NCBI RefSeq assembly: GCF_021991835.1
Contig: NZ_JAHDAU010000002.1
Coordinates: forward strand, 186,001 to 250,000
Direction of reading: 5' to 3'
Length of the DNA stretch: 64,000 bases
From: Polaribacter sargassicola
Lineage (GTDB): Bacteria; Bacteroidota; Bacteroidia; Flavobacteriales; Flavobacteriaceae
The notes beneath the pieces are model-generated. The model was given only the letters and a program-made list of their open reading frames with translations, was not told the origin of the DNA and made no database searches. How positions within the stretch are numbered: the stretch's first letter is position 1; each line of letters opens with the position of its first letter. Positions 53,197 to 61,144 of the stretch are shown here, in pieces. The position numbers and the translations under genes were made by a program.

Positions 53197-55353
53197 ATGA
53201 AACATATATTATTTATACTACTTACTTTTTGTCAAATTTCATTATTTGCACAAACTACAATTTCAGGAAAAGTAACAGATGCTAAAAACAATCCTATTAA
53301 CGGCGCAAATGTTTATTTAGACGGAACCTACGATGGAACATCAACCAATGATAAAGGAGAATTTTCTTTTTCTACTTCAGAAAAAGGAACACAAACGTTA
53401 GTTATCTCTTTTGTTTCTTTTGAAACTTACATAAATACTGCAGATGTTGCATCTTTAAAAAATTTAAAAATAAAATTAAGAGACGATGTAAATTCTTTAG
53501 ACGCAGTTGTTATAAATGCCGGAACTTTTGAAGCCGGAGAAAAAGCAAAAGTTACCGTTTTAAAACCTTTAGATATTGTTACAACTGCAAGCGCAATGGG
53601 CGACGTTATGGGCGCACTACAAACCTTACCAGGAACCTCTACCGTAGATGAAGATGGACGATTATTTGTACGTGGTGGAGAAGCAGAAGAAACTCAGATT
53701 TTTATAGACGGAATTCGTGTTTTTACACCTTATACTCCATCAGCACAAAACACACCTTCTCGCGGTAGATTTTCTCCTTTTTTGTTTAAAGGAATTTCTT
53801 TTTCTACCGGTGGATATTCCGCAGAATACGGACAAGCTTTATCGAGTGTTTTACAATTAAACACCATTGATAAACCCGAAGAAGAAAAAACAGATTTATC
53901 TTTTATGACACTTGGTTTAGGTGTTGGAAACACACAAATTTGGAATAACAATTCTTTTAGCATTAACACTTCTTACATTAATTTAGCGCCTTATCAAGAA
54001 GCTTTTCCTGATAGAAATACGTATACTAAACCTGTACAATCTTTAAACGGAGAAATGGTTTTTAGACACGAATTTAAAGACAATTCTCTTTTAAAAATGT
54101 ACGGTGCATTTAGTTACACTAGTTTTGATGTAATACAAGACGATATCAATTTTGAAGATGGTTTGCGCTTTGGATTAAAAAATAGAAACTTGTATTTTAA
54201 TACTTCTTATAAAAATAAATTTGCTAATAATTGGCGATTAGAAACGGGCTTTAGTTTTGCCAACGACCATTCTAACATTAAAATAATAGATGATTCTGTT
54301 ACAGATATAGAAAACTCAATGCATTTTAAAATAAAATTAAAAAAGGCTTTTTCTAATCGTTTTAAAATAAGCTTTGGATCTGAATATTTTATAACCGATT
54401 TTAATGAAGATTACACAACAGAAAGTAATAAAAAATACAACCTAAATTTTAACAATAACATTTTTGCATCGTTTGCAGAAACCGATATTTTCTTCTCTAA
54501 AAACTTGGCTGCAAAAGTTGGTATTCGTGCAGAAAATTCAGAATTATTAAATGAGTTCACGCTTTCTCCAAGAGCATCATTAGCATATAAAGCAAGTAAA
54601 AACTCACAATTTTCTTTGGCTTACGGGCAGTTTTACCAAAACCCAAAAAACGAATATTTAAAATTCAATCAAGATTTTAAAGCAGAAAACACATCGCATT
54701 TAATTGCCAATTATCAAACCACAAAACAAGGGCAAATCTTTAGAATAGAAGCGTATTTAAAAGACTACAAAAACTTGGTAAAATACAATGATGAATATCC
54801 AATTTTTGACAGTAATTTTAACAATAACGGAAGCGGTTTTGCTAAAGGTATTGATGTTTTTTGGAGACAAAACGGAAAAATAAAAAACACCGATTATTGG
54901 GTTTCTTACTCGTTTTTAGACACAGAAAGAGATTATAAAAATTACCCAACTGCCGCAACACCTAATTTTGCTTCTAAACACAACCTTTCTGTTGTTGCAA
55001 AACATTGGGTAGAAGACTGGAAAAGTCAAATTGGTTTTAGCTATAATTTTGCTTCTGGCCGTAATTACACCAACCCAAATGAAAGCGGATTTTTAAATAA
55101 AAAAACAAAAAACTACAACTCGTTAAGTTTAAATTGGGCATATTTAATAGATCAGCAAAAGATTTTATATTTCTCTGTAAACAATGTTTTAGGTAACAAA
55201 AATATATTTGGTTACAATTACAAAAACACAGCAAATGCTAACGGAAATTTTGATAGACAAGCCATTATTCCTAGTGCAGACAGATTCTTTTTTGTAGGCT
55301 TTTTCTGGACAATTAGCGATAACAAAAAAACAAATCAGTTAGATAATTTATAA
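53197..55353 (+). CDS. TonB-dependent receptor with CarboxypepD_reg-like N-domain
   Basis: Outer-membrane receptor of 718 residues from MKHILFILL (53197), signal peptide ending FAQ. An N-terminal beta-sandwich (TISGKVTDAKNNPINGANVYLDGTYDG, e.g. GKVTDAKNNPINGANV, residues 22-105) precedes a plug with GRLFVRGGEAEETQIFIDGI and a 22-strand barrel. No SusD partner is present, so it is not a classical Sus receptor; the substrate is unknown. It is followed by two exported genes, DUF2141 and a TPR-like protein, and preceded by an AraC regulator gene and a palindrome. Confidence 0.88.
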   Translation: MKHILFILLTFCQISLFAQTTISGKVTDAKNNPINGANVYLDGTYDGTSTNDKGEFSFSTSEKGTQTLVISFVSFETYINTADVASLKNLKIKLRDDVNSLDAVVINAGTFEAGEKAKVTVLKPLDIVTTASAMGDVMGALQTLPGTSTVDEDGRLFVRGGEAEETQIFIDGIRVFTPYTPSAQNTPSRGRFSPFLFKGISFSTGGYSAEYGQALSSVLQLNTIDKPEEEKTDLSFMTLGLGVGNTQIWNNNSFSINTSYINLAPYQEAFPDRNTYTKPVQSLNGEMVFRHEFKDNSLLKMYGAFSYTSFDVIQDDINFEDGLRFGLKNRNLYFNTSYKNKFANNWRLETGFSFANDHSNIKIIDDSVTDIENSMHFKIKLKKAFSNRFKISFGSEYFITDFNEDYTTESNKKYNLNFNNNIFASFAETDIFFSKNLAAKVGIRAENSELLNEFTLSPRASLAYKASKNSQFSLAYGQFYQNPKNEYLKFNQDFKAENTSHLIANYQTTKQGQIFRIEAYLKDYKNLVKYNDEYPIFDSNFNNNGSGFAKGIDVFWRQNGKIKNTDYWVSYSFLDTERDYKNYPTAATPNFASKHNLSVVAKHWVEDWKSQIGFSYNFASGRNYTNPNESGFLNKKTKNYNSLSLNWAYLIDQQKILYFSVNNVLGNKNIFGYNYKNTANANGNFDRQAIIPSADRFFFVGFFWTISDNKKTNQLDNL

Positions 55354-55360
55354 TTTTTTT

Positions 55361-55440
55361 AGAAGCTATTTCCTGCTTTCCACTATATCTTTTTTTAAGA
55401 AAAATAAAAAAAGGATGCCGTTTCAATCAGGGCTAAGCAC
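55361..55440 (-). repeat. Modular intergenic element E3 (CCTG/CAGG arms, GGCATCC core)
   Basis: Third copy. On the minus strand it reads GCCCTGATTGAAACGGCATCC, T6, a short hairpin, A7, GATATAGTGG, AAAGCAGGAAATAGC. It starts 7 bp after the receptor stop, and the stop-proximal end is again AGAAGCTATTTCCTGC, as at E1. Confidence 0.75.
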
Positions 55441-55565
55441 ATTTAAAAACAAATAGCATTAACTAAAACACAACTCAGAATCAAAAAACAACAATTCGGT
55501 AGATTTTAAAATTAATTTTAATAAATTCATCAGATATTTGAAACATCAATAAATAAAAAACAATC

Positions 55566-55985
55566 ATGAAAAAATTACTTTTAGTATTCGCAATCATTTT
55601 TACTGGAATTTTAACTACAAATGCACAAGAAGAATCTTTAGATCTAACAGTTAACATTTCAGGATTAGGTTCTGACAAAGGAACCTTAATGGTAGCTCTT
55701 TACAACAAACCAGAACACTTCTTAAAAAAACAATTTAAAGGAGAAATAGCTAAAATAAAAGACAAAAAATCTGTCGTAATTTTTAAAGGCTTACCTAAAG
55801 GAGAATATGCAGTTTCTTTTGTTCATGACGAAAATAACAACAAAAAGATGGACACAAATATGTTTAAAATTCCAAAAGAAGATTACGGTTGTTCTAACAA
55901 CGCTCGTGGTTTTATGGGACCTCCAAAATACGATGATGCTAAATTTCAATTATCAGAAAATAAAACGATTGAAATTAAAATATAA
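55566..55985 (+). CDS. Exported DUF2141 protein
   Basis: 139 residues with signal peptide ending TNAQ. Mature beta-sandwich: LTVNISGLGSDKGTLMVALYNKPEHFL and GEYAVSFVHDENNNKKMDTN with its Asp/Asn-rich loop, the DUF2141 signature (here VSFVHDENNNKKMDTN). Function unknown; a Ca-binding-like loop is visible. It is in a + strand set with the TonB receptor gene, separated by element E3, and 25 bp before the TPR-like gene. Confidence 0.85.
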   Translation: MKKLLLVFAIIFTGILTTNAQEESLDLTVNISGLGSDKGTLMVALYNKPEHFLKKQFKGEIAKIKDKKSVVIFKGLPKGEYAVSFVHDENNNKKMDTNMFKIPKEDYGCSNNARGFMGPPKYDDAKFQLSENKTIEIKI

Positions 55986-56010
55986 ATAAACCAACTTAAA
56001 CTTTATCAAC

Positions 56011-56634
56011 ATGAAAAAAACACTTTTAATAATCGCAATTTTCATTGCGACAGGGATTGCTGCGCAAACAAAATACCAAACCGGAATGCAAAAAGCTTTT
56101 AACTTGTGGGAACAAGGAAAAATGACAGAAGCCTCTCAATTATTCGAAAGAATTTCTAAAGCAGAGCCAACAAAATGGATGCCAGCTTATTATGCAGCAA
56201 CAGTAGAAACATTAACTAGTTTTGGTTTAAAAGACGAAGCTGTTTTAACGGCAAAACTTACAAAAGCTCAAGAATTTTTAGATGTTGCTAAGGCAAACTC
56301 AGAAAATAACCCAGAAATTTTAATTGCTCAAGCATTTTTAAACTTAGGTTATATTGCTTTTGACGGACAAAAATATGGCATGACATTGTCTGGACAAAAC
56401 AATCAATTATATGCAAAAGCATTACAAATTGCACCAGAAAACCCAAGAGTTATTTTAGCACAAGCAGAATGGAATATGGGTTCTGCAAAATTCTTTGGCA
56501 AATCTACAGCTCCTTATTGTGCTCAAATAGAAAAAGCAATTGAATTAAGTAAAAAAGAAAAAATAGAATCTGAATTTTATCCAAAATTTATGCTAAAAAG
56601 AGCAGAAGAAGTTTTACAACAATGTAAAGGTTAA
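56011..56634 (+). CDS. Exported TPR-like helical protein
   Basis: 207 residues; signal peptide ends IAAQ. The mature part is alpha-helical with at least two TPR-like units (FNLWEQGKMTEASQLFERISKAEPTKWMPAYY, seen as WEQGKMTEASQLFERI; and ALQIAPENPRVILAQAEW). A periplasmic scaffold is likely, but no partner is known. It ends the receptor/DUF2141 gene set; a 13-bp hairpin follows. Confidence 0.75.
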   Translation: MKKTLLIIAIFIATGIAAQTKYQTGMQKAFNLWEQGKMTEASQLFERISKAEPTKWMPAYYAATVETLTSFGLKDEAVLTAKLTKAQEFLDVAKANSENNPEILIAQAFLNLGYIAFDGQKYGMTLSGQNNQLYAKALQIAPENPRVILAQAEWNMGSAKFFGKSTAPYCAQIEKAIELSKKEKIESEFYPKFMLKRAEEVLQQCKG

Positions 56635-56650
56635 ATTTTAGTTGGCAGCT

Positions 56651-56683
56651 GCAGTTTTTAGTTAATCTAAAACTAAAAACTGC
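56651..56683. terminator. Hairpin between the TPR-like gene and the ACMSD gene
   Basis: GCAGTTTTTAGTT (56651-56663) and AACTAAAAACTGC (56671-56683): perfect 13-bp arms with a 7-nt loop, in a convergent gap. Preceding GGCAGCTGCAG words make it resemble the CAGT-type repeat at 41604. It may serve as a bidirectional terminator. Confidence 0.6.
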
Positions 56684-56701
56684 AACTGTAAACTATTTAT
56701 T

Positions 56702-57784
56702 TTATAAAAGTATTTTACTTATCAACTCTTGCTTAGCAACCTCATCATCACCAAACAACCATTGCAACACATTATCTTCCCAAATTTGGCCTTTTTCTGT
56801 TTCAGAAATAATATTTTTATCAATAGCCAGGTCTAATATTTTACCAGGATAAGAAGATTGTTTATCACTTTCCATTTCTCCTAACGGATACGGATCATCT
56901 AGGCCCATTAAAACTTGCTTAGTTCCTTGTCTTTCTAACATTAATTTTAAAGAATCTGTATCATGTACCAAAGTATCAAAAAAGATATTTTTATGTCCTA
57001 CAGCTTTTCTAGGATGCGTTTTTCCTTCAAACAAATCGGGTCTTCCATCAAAGCCTTGTATTCTTCTTCCTAAATTCATTTGTGCCAATTGTCCTCCGTG
57101 AGCAAAACACGTTCTAATATTTTTAAAACGTTCTTGCATTCCATTTAACGTATAAAAATGGTAGGCATCTCCACATTGTGCCAACATCCAAATTAAATGA
57201 AAACGCCAATTGGTATTTTCTAATTTTATCATTTTATCGCCGTCATACGGATGAATTTCTATGGCTAATTTATATTTATCTGCCAATTCAAAAATCCGAT
57301 CATTTTCTTCATCAAAAACACAACGCCATTGCCCAATAGAATCCATAAAATGTGTTGGTAAACACAATACTTTTAAACCTAATTCTTCTATACAACGTTT
57401 CATTTCATCTAAAGCACCATAAATAAAACCAGGATGAATTACAAAACCACACGTAAATTTTGAAGGATGATTTCGCTGAATTTTTGCGTTAAAATCGTTC
57501 TGAAAACGCAACGCCTTTTTCATTTCTTCTAAACGTAAACCATTACCATATAACTGAGAAAGGTTTAAAACTACTGCATGATCTAGTTTGTTTTTTCCCA
57601 TCCAAAGTAATTTTTCATCTAAGAAAAAACTAGAATCTGTTACCGGACGTTTCCACCCTTTTTGCAACATGTGTTTGCGTTCATCATCTACCCAAAAAAT
57701 TTCTTTTTCCTTCATAAAAGAAGGAATTTCTTCTGGATAAGGTAATAAATGTGAATGACCGTTTATGCGTAGTTTACGATTCAT
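56702..57784 (-). CDS. 2-amino-3-carboxymuconate-6-semialdehyde decarboxylase (ACMSD) family amidohydrolase
   Basis: Decarboxylates ACMS, the product of HaaO, sending it to catabolism instead of quinolinate/NAD. 360 residues, amidohydrolase-2 barrel: INGHSHLLP (HxH zinc site), IEIHPYDG, AHGGQLAQ and LMGLDDPYPLGE with the last Asp. The start codon shares one base with the haaO stop (TAATG), so translation is coupled, which fixes the pathway assignment well. 2-Aminomuconate semialdehyde dehydrogenase is not in the window. Confidence 0.9.
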   Translation of the reverse strand: MNRKLRINGHSHLLPYPEEIPSFMKEKEIFWVDDERKHMLQKGWKRPVTDSSFFLDEKLLWMGKNKLDHAVVLNLSQLYGNGLRLEEMKKALRFQNDFNAKIQRNHPSKFTCGFVIHPGFIYGALDEMKRCIEELGLKVLCLPTHFMDSIGQWRCVFDEENDRIFELADKYKLAIEIHPYDGDKMIKLENTNWRFHLIWMLAQCGDAYHFYTLNGMQERFKNIRTCFAHGGQLAQMNLGRRIQGFDGRPDLFEGKTHPRKAVGHKNIFFDTLVHDTDSLKLMLERQGTKQVLMGLDDPYPLGEMESDKQSSYPGKILDLAIDKNIISETEKGQIWEDNVLQWLFGDDEVAKQELISKILL

Positions 57785-58314
57785 TATTTAATTTTTTTTG
57801 GTGCTTCCATTATTGTTCCGCAATGATTACAAGTACATTTTTTAATATCAGAATAATACTTATCAAAAATTACAGGCATATCTTTTTCTATGTTTTCTAA
57901 CGGAAATTCTTCTCTGTATAACGGATTTCCACAATTTTCGCAATACCATTCTAAAGCATCTAACATTCCTTCAGACCTTGGATATTCTATTACCAAACCA
58001 ACTGTATTTGCTTTTCTTTGTGGAGAATGTGGCACTTTACCAGGCAACAAATAAATATCGCCTTCATTAATTTCTACATCAATTTGCTCGCCTTTATCGT
58101 CTATGATTTTTAAAATCATATCACCTTCTACTTGGTAGAAAAACTCTGGTGTTTCGTTATAATGATAATCTTTTCTATTATTTGGGCCACCAACAACCAT
58201 TACAATATACTCGCCATTATCCCAAACTTGCTTGTTACCAACAGGCGGTTTTAATAAATGACGATGTTCATCAATCCACTTTTTAAAATTTAAAGGTTGT
58301 ACTAAATTGCTCAT
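57784..58314 (-). CDS. haaO: 3-hydroxyanthranilate 3,4-dioxygenase
   Basis: Opens the ring of 3-hydroxyanthranilate. Cupin with metal ligands in DYHYNETPEFFYQ (His, Glu) and LPGKVPHSPQR (His). The C-terminal tail carries two CxxC pairs (CENCGNPL and CTCNHCG), the rubredoxin-like iron site found in bacterial HaaO. Length 176 is typical. It is coupled to the ACMSD gene; element E4 lies directly upstream of the start. Confidence 0.93.
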   Translation of the reverse strand: MSNLVQPLNFKKWIDEHRHLLKPPVGNKQVWDNGEYIVMVVGGPNNRKDYHYNETPEFFYQVEGDMILKIIDDKGEQIDVEINEGDIYLLPGKVPHSPQRKANTVGLVIEYPRSEGMLDALEWYCENCGNPLYREEFPLENIEKDMPVIFDKYYSDIKKCTCNHCGTIMEAPKKIK

Positions 58315-58327
58315 ATTATTCTATTTT

Positions 58328-58452
58328 GGGCGTTTCCTAAAGGTCGGGCTTTCCGTTATATCTTTTTTCTGCTCTTCTCGTTACAAATTTTTCATTCTTC
58401 AAAATTTACTCGAACAGACATAAAAAAGGATGCCACTTCAATCCCTAACGCA
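58328..58452 (-). repeat. Modular intergenic element E4 (GGG/CCC arms, GGCATCC core)
   Basis: Fourth copy, minus strand: GCGTTAGGGATTGAAGTGGC, ATCC, T6, a long imperfect hairpin (CTGTTCGAG ... GAGAAGAGCAG, with AAATTTT/AAAATTT inside), A6, GATATAACGG, AAAGCCCGACC, then GGAAACGCCC. Its AACGCCC end lies 14 bp before the haaO start. Confidence 0.75.
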
Positions 58453-58477
58453 AATTTTGTTATAAATTTAAACTTTT

Positions 58478-58693
58478 TTATGCTTCTAAAATCATTTGTT
58501 TAATCTTAACTGCTTTTTCAAAATGATCTAATTTGTTCGTTTCTATCCACCAAGTTGCAACTTCCATTAATAATTTAGGATTGTCGTTTTTATTCTTAAA
58601 AAATGCATAGAAAGACAAACCTACGTTGTCTCCTTTTTTGGCAATTTTATCATTACAAACTTGTATTATTTTTTCTTTTATGGCTGTATTCAT
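58478..58693 (-). CDS. Small conserved protein (71 aa, possibly DUF6500)
   Basis: Short helical cytosolic protein (IIQVCNDKIAKKGDNVGLSFYAFFK, seen as KKGDNVGLSFYAFFK; and LLMEVATWWIETNKLDHFEKA). I believe it matches the small family DUF6500, but I cannot confirm this. It lies 2 bp after the DUF1697 gene, so they form a pair inside the kynurenine gene run. Confidence 0.65.
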   Translation of the reverse strand: MNTAIKEKIIQVCNDKIAKKGDNVGLSFYAFFKNKNDNPKLLMEVATWWIETNKLDHFEKAVKIKQMILEA

Positions 58694-58695
58694 TT

Positions 58696-59217
58696 TTATG
58701 ATTTTGATAATTCTAACAACTTTTTTGTTGTTTTAAAATTACGAGTTGTGGCAATAGCATTCAACTTTTTTTCAATTGTATTGTTGGTTAATTTTGTTTT
58801 ACCAAAACCAGAAACACAGTTTAAATACACAACATCATTATCAACTTTATATTGATCTTCTCCTGTATTTTTAATATCTAAAATGATTTCTTTTACCGGT
58901 TTTTCTAAAAAACAAAAAGCTACAATTTTCTCGTTTTCTAAAGAAAATGGATAATTTTTAAATATTTTTTCAACCTCTGTAATTGTTTTTACAATAACCG
59001 GAACTTCGAAACCAAACTTATTTTTGATTTCTATTTTTACCTGATTACCAACTTCTTCTTTACTCTTATCTGATTGCAGAATAATATTACCGCTTTGTAT
59101 ATATGTTTGTACATTTTTAAACTGCAAATCGTTTAATAATTTACGTAACTCTACCATCGGGATTTTGTTTTTCCCTGACACGTTAATTCCTCGAAGTAAA
59201 AGGATGTATGTTTTCAT
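58696..59217 (-). CDS. DUF1697 family protein
   Basis: 173 residues. The opening TYILLLRGINVSGKNKIPM and QTYIQSGNIILQSDKS are diagnostic of DUF1697, a widespread cytosolic family of unknown function. It precedes the 71-residue gene by 2 bp. Together they separate kmo from haaO and are flanked on both sides by modular elements (E4, E5), as if inserted into the pathway cluster. Confidence 0.87.
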   Translation of the reverse strand: MKTYILLLRGINVSGKNKIPMVELRKLLNDLQFKNVQTYIQSGNIILQSDKSKEEVGNQVKIEIKNKFGFEVPVIVKTITEVEKIFKNYPFSLENEKIVAFCFLEKPVKEIILDIKNTGEDQYKVDNDVVYLNCVSGFGKTKLTNNTIEKKLNAIATTRNFKTTKKLLELSKS

Positions 59218-59269
59218 TAATTTCTAAACTCTCTCTTAGTTAATTTAAAGCAACCACTTTTACAAGTAG

Positions 59270-59352
59270 GTTTAACCCTGATTGTAGCATTTGTTTGAGC
59301 TCTTTTTTGCTTTTGGGCAAAAAAAGCGAGTGCGGAAAGCAGGATTAGCTTC
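59270..59352 (+). repeat. Modular intergenic element E5 (CCTG/CAGG arms, GAGCTC core)
   Basis: Fifth copy: ACCCTGATTGTAGC, TTTGTTTGAGC, a compact hairpin (TTTTTTGC at 59303-59310 with GCAAAAAA at 59317-59324), GCGAGTGCGG, AAAGCAGGATTAGCTTC. Its right end lies 8 bp after the kmo stop, again with GAAGCT nearest the gene. Confidence 0.72.
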
Positions 59353-59360
59353 AAAAAAAA

Positions 59361-60785
59361 TTATAATCCGGCTATTTTATCTTCTTTTAAAATGTTGTCT
59401 GTTTCTGTTTTTACTTTCTCTAAAATAACTTTTAATTCGTTTTTTGTCATGTTTAAATGCGTGTGCACTTCATTATCTGCTATTAAATTTAACAGGGCTT
59501 TGTCTTGTGCTCTACCCTTTTTCATGGCGGTATTATAACCGATGTTTTCATTAAACGTAACTAAAGAATATTTAGAAAAATATTGGGTTGGAAACGTTTT
59601 TTCTAAATCCATTTCTATTTTTCTTTTTTCTTTAAAAATAGGATTTGCTACATGATCTCTCATTTCATAAAAATTGTCAATCGCTAAATCTGCAATGGCA
59701 TCTGTATCTTTTTTTCTTGCTTTTTCATAGGCTTTAAAAACAGATTTCCAAGAATATACTTCTAAACTGTTCTCTAATTGATTTAAAATTTCATCAAAAA
59801 CGGTAACGTCTTCAAAAGAAGCATTCATTCCTTGCCCATAAAAAGGTACAATTGCGTGTGCTGCATCGCCCAATAAAACAGTTTTGTTTTGATAAGACCA
59901 AGGCGAACATTTTACAGTACCTAAAGCACCAGTTGGGTTGTTTAAAAATTCTTCTTTTATATCAGGTATTAATGCCAAAGCATCTGGAAATTCTTGTTTA
60001 AAAAACTGTGTTATTTTTTCTTCTGTGGTTAAATTTTCGAAATTAAATTCGCCTTCATTATAACTTAAAAAGAGTGTAACCGTAAAACTGCCATCTAAAT
60101 TTGGAAGCGCAATTAACATAAAATCGCCACGTGGCCAAATATGTAAATGTTGATTACTTATTTGATGTTTACCTGTTTTATCTGCAGGAATTTCTAATTC
60201 TTTATAACCGTGATTTAAATAATTTTGCGCATAAGAAAACAAGAATTTCTTTTCTAAATAATAGCTTTTTCTAAGTGAAGAACCTGCACCATCGGCACCA
60301 AAAATTACTGTGGCTTTTATGCTAAATTCTTCTTTGGTTTTGTAGTCTTTAAAATAGGCAACATTGTTTTCTAAATCTACATTTTTACATTTTTTATTAA
60401 AATAGATATTTACATTTTTATGTTTTTCTGCTTCGTTTAATAAAAGTGCATTTAAATCGCCACGAGAAATAGAGTTTATGTATTCGTTTTCTCTTCCCGA
60501 ATAATTAGAAGCAAAAGTATTTCCTGCTTTATCATGCATTAAACGCCCAAACATTGGTATGCAAATTTCTCTTGCTTTTTCTTCTACACCACATAAGCGT
60601 AAAGCTTTAAAACCTCTGTCTGACAACGCTAAATTAATAGACCTACCAGATGAAATATCTACTTTTCTAAGATCGGGTCTGCTTTCATACAACTCAACTT
60701 TATAACCTCTTTGTGCTAAACGTAATGCTAAAAGAGAACCGCAAAGTCCTGCACCTATAATTAGTATTTTATCTGTTTTATTCAT
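59361..60785 (-). CDS. kmo: Kynurenine 3-monooxygenase
   Basis: FAD monooxygenase making 3-hydroxykynurenine. 474 residues: FAD loop ILIIGAGLCGSLLALRLAQ, Glu at the end of the second strand (VELYE), GADGAGSS (DG motif) and LLGDAAHAIVPFYGQGMNASFEDV. The C-terminal tail carries a helical region that in eukaryotes anchors the enzyme; here it is polar. kynU and a small PH-like gene lie upstream with short spacing (15 bp and 2 bp). Confidence 0.94.
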   Translation of the reverse strand: MNKTDKILIIGAGLCGSLLALRLAQRGYKVELYESRPDLRKVDISSGRSINLALSDRGFKALRLCGVEEKAREICIPMFGRLMHDKAGNTFASNYSGRENEYINSISRGDLNALLLNEAEKHKNVNIYFNKKCKNVDLENNVAYFKDYKTKEEFSIKATVIFGADGAGSSLRKSYYLEKKFLFSYAQNYLNHGYKELEIPADKTGKHQISNQHLHIWPRGDFMLIALPNLDGSFTVTLFLSYNEGEFNFENLTTEEKITQFFKQEFPDALALIPDIKEEFLNNPTGALGTVKCSPWSYQNKTVLLGDAAHAIVPFYGQGMNASFEDVTVFDEILNQLENSLEVYSWKSVFKAYEKARKKDTDAIADLAIDNFYEMRDHVANPIFKEKRKIEMDLEKTFPTQYFSKYSLVTFNENIGYNTAMKKGRAQDKALLNLIADNEVHTHLNMTKNELKVILEKVKTETDNILKEDKIAGL

Positions 60786-60800
60786 CTTTTATTATTGATA

Positions 60801-61142
60801 CTAATTTAATTTATTTTTTAAAAATTGATAATCATCGTACTCTAATTTTAACTTAGACAATGAGATTTCTTTTACTTGATTATCTTCATTTACAAAACTT
60901 AACAAATCTGTTTTTGTATTAAATTTTATTTTAGAAAAATCTTTATAAATAATATTTGCTGTTATATTTTCTTTGATAGAGATTAAAATTCGTTTGTTAG
61001 TTATTATAAAGAAATCGTTTCTTTTTTCCATAAACAAACTTAAAATTCCAAATAATTGATATTGCCAAAAACCGATATCTCTTTTAGTTTTTAACTTTAC
61101 TAAAATTTCTTCTTCTTTTATAATTTTAGAAAAAACACTCAT
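60801..61142 (-). CDS. Small protein with PH-like fold, unknown function
   Basis: 113 residues, no signal peptide. Beta-rich with the segment KRNDFFIITNKRILISIKENI and YKDFSKIKF, resembling bacterial PH domains (YokE/YdbS-type 'ITNKRI' motif). A hydrophobic stretch (FWQYQLFGILSLFM) may contact membrane. It sits between kynU (2 bp) and kmo (15 bp), so it is cotranscribed with the kynurenine genes. A catalytic role is unlikely; its function is unknown. Confidence 0.65.
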   Translation of the reverse strand: MSVFSKIIKEEEILVKLKTKRDIGFWQYQLFGILSLFMEKRNDFFIITNKRILISIKENITANIIYKDFSKIKFNTKTDLLSFVNEDNQVKEISLSKLKLEYDDYQFLKNKLN

Positions 61143-61144
61143 TT

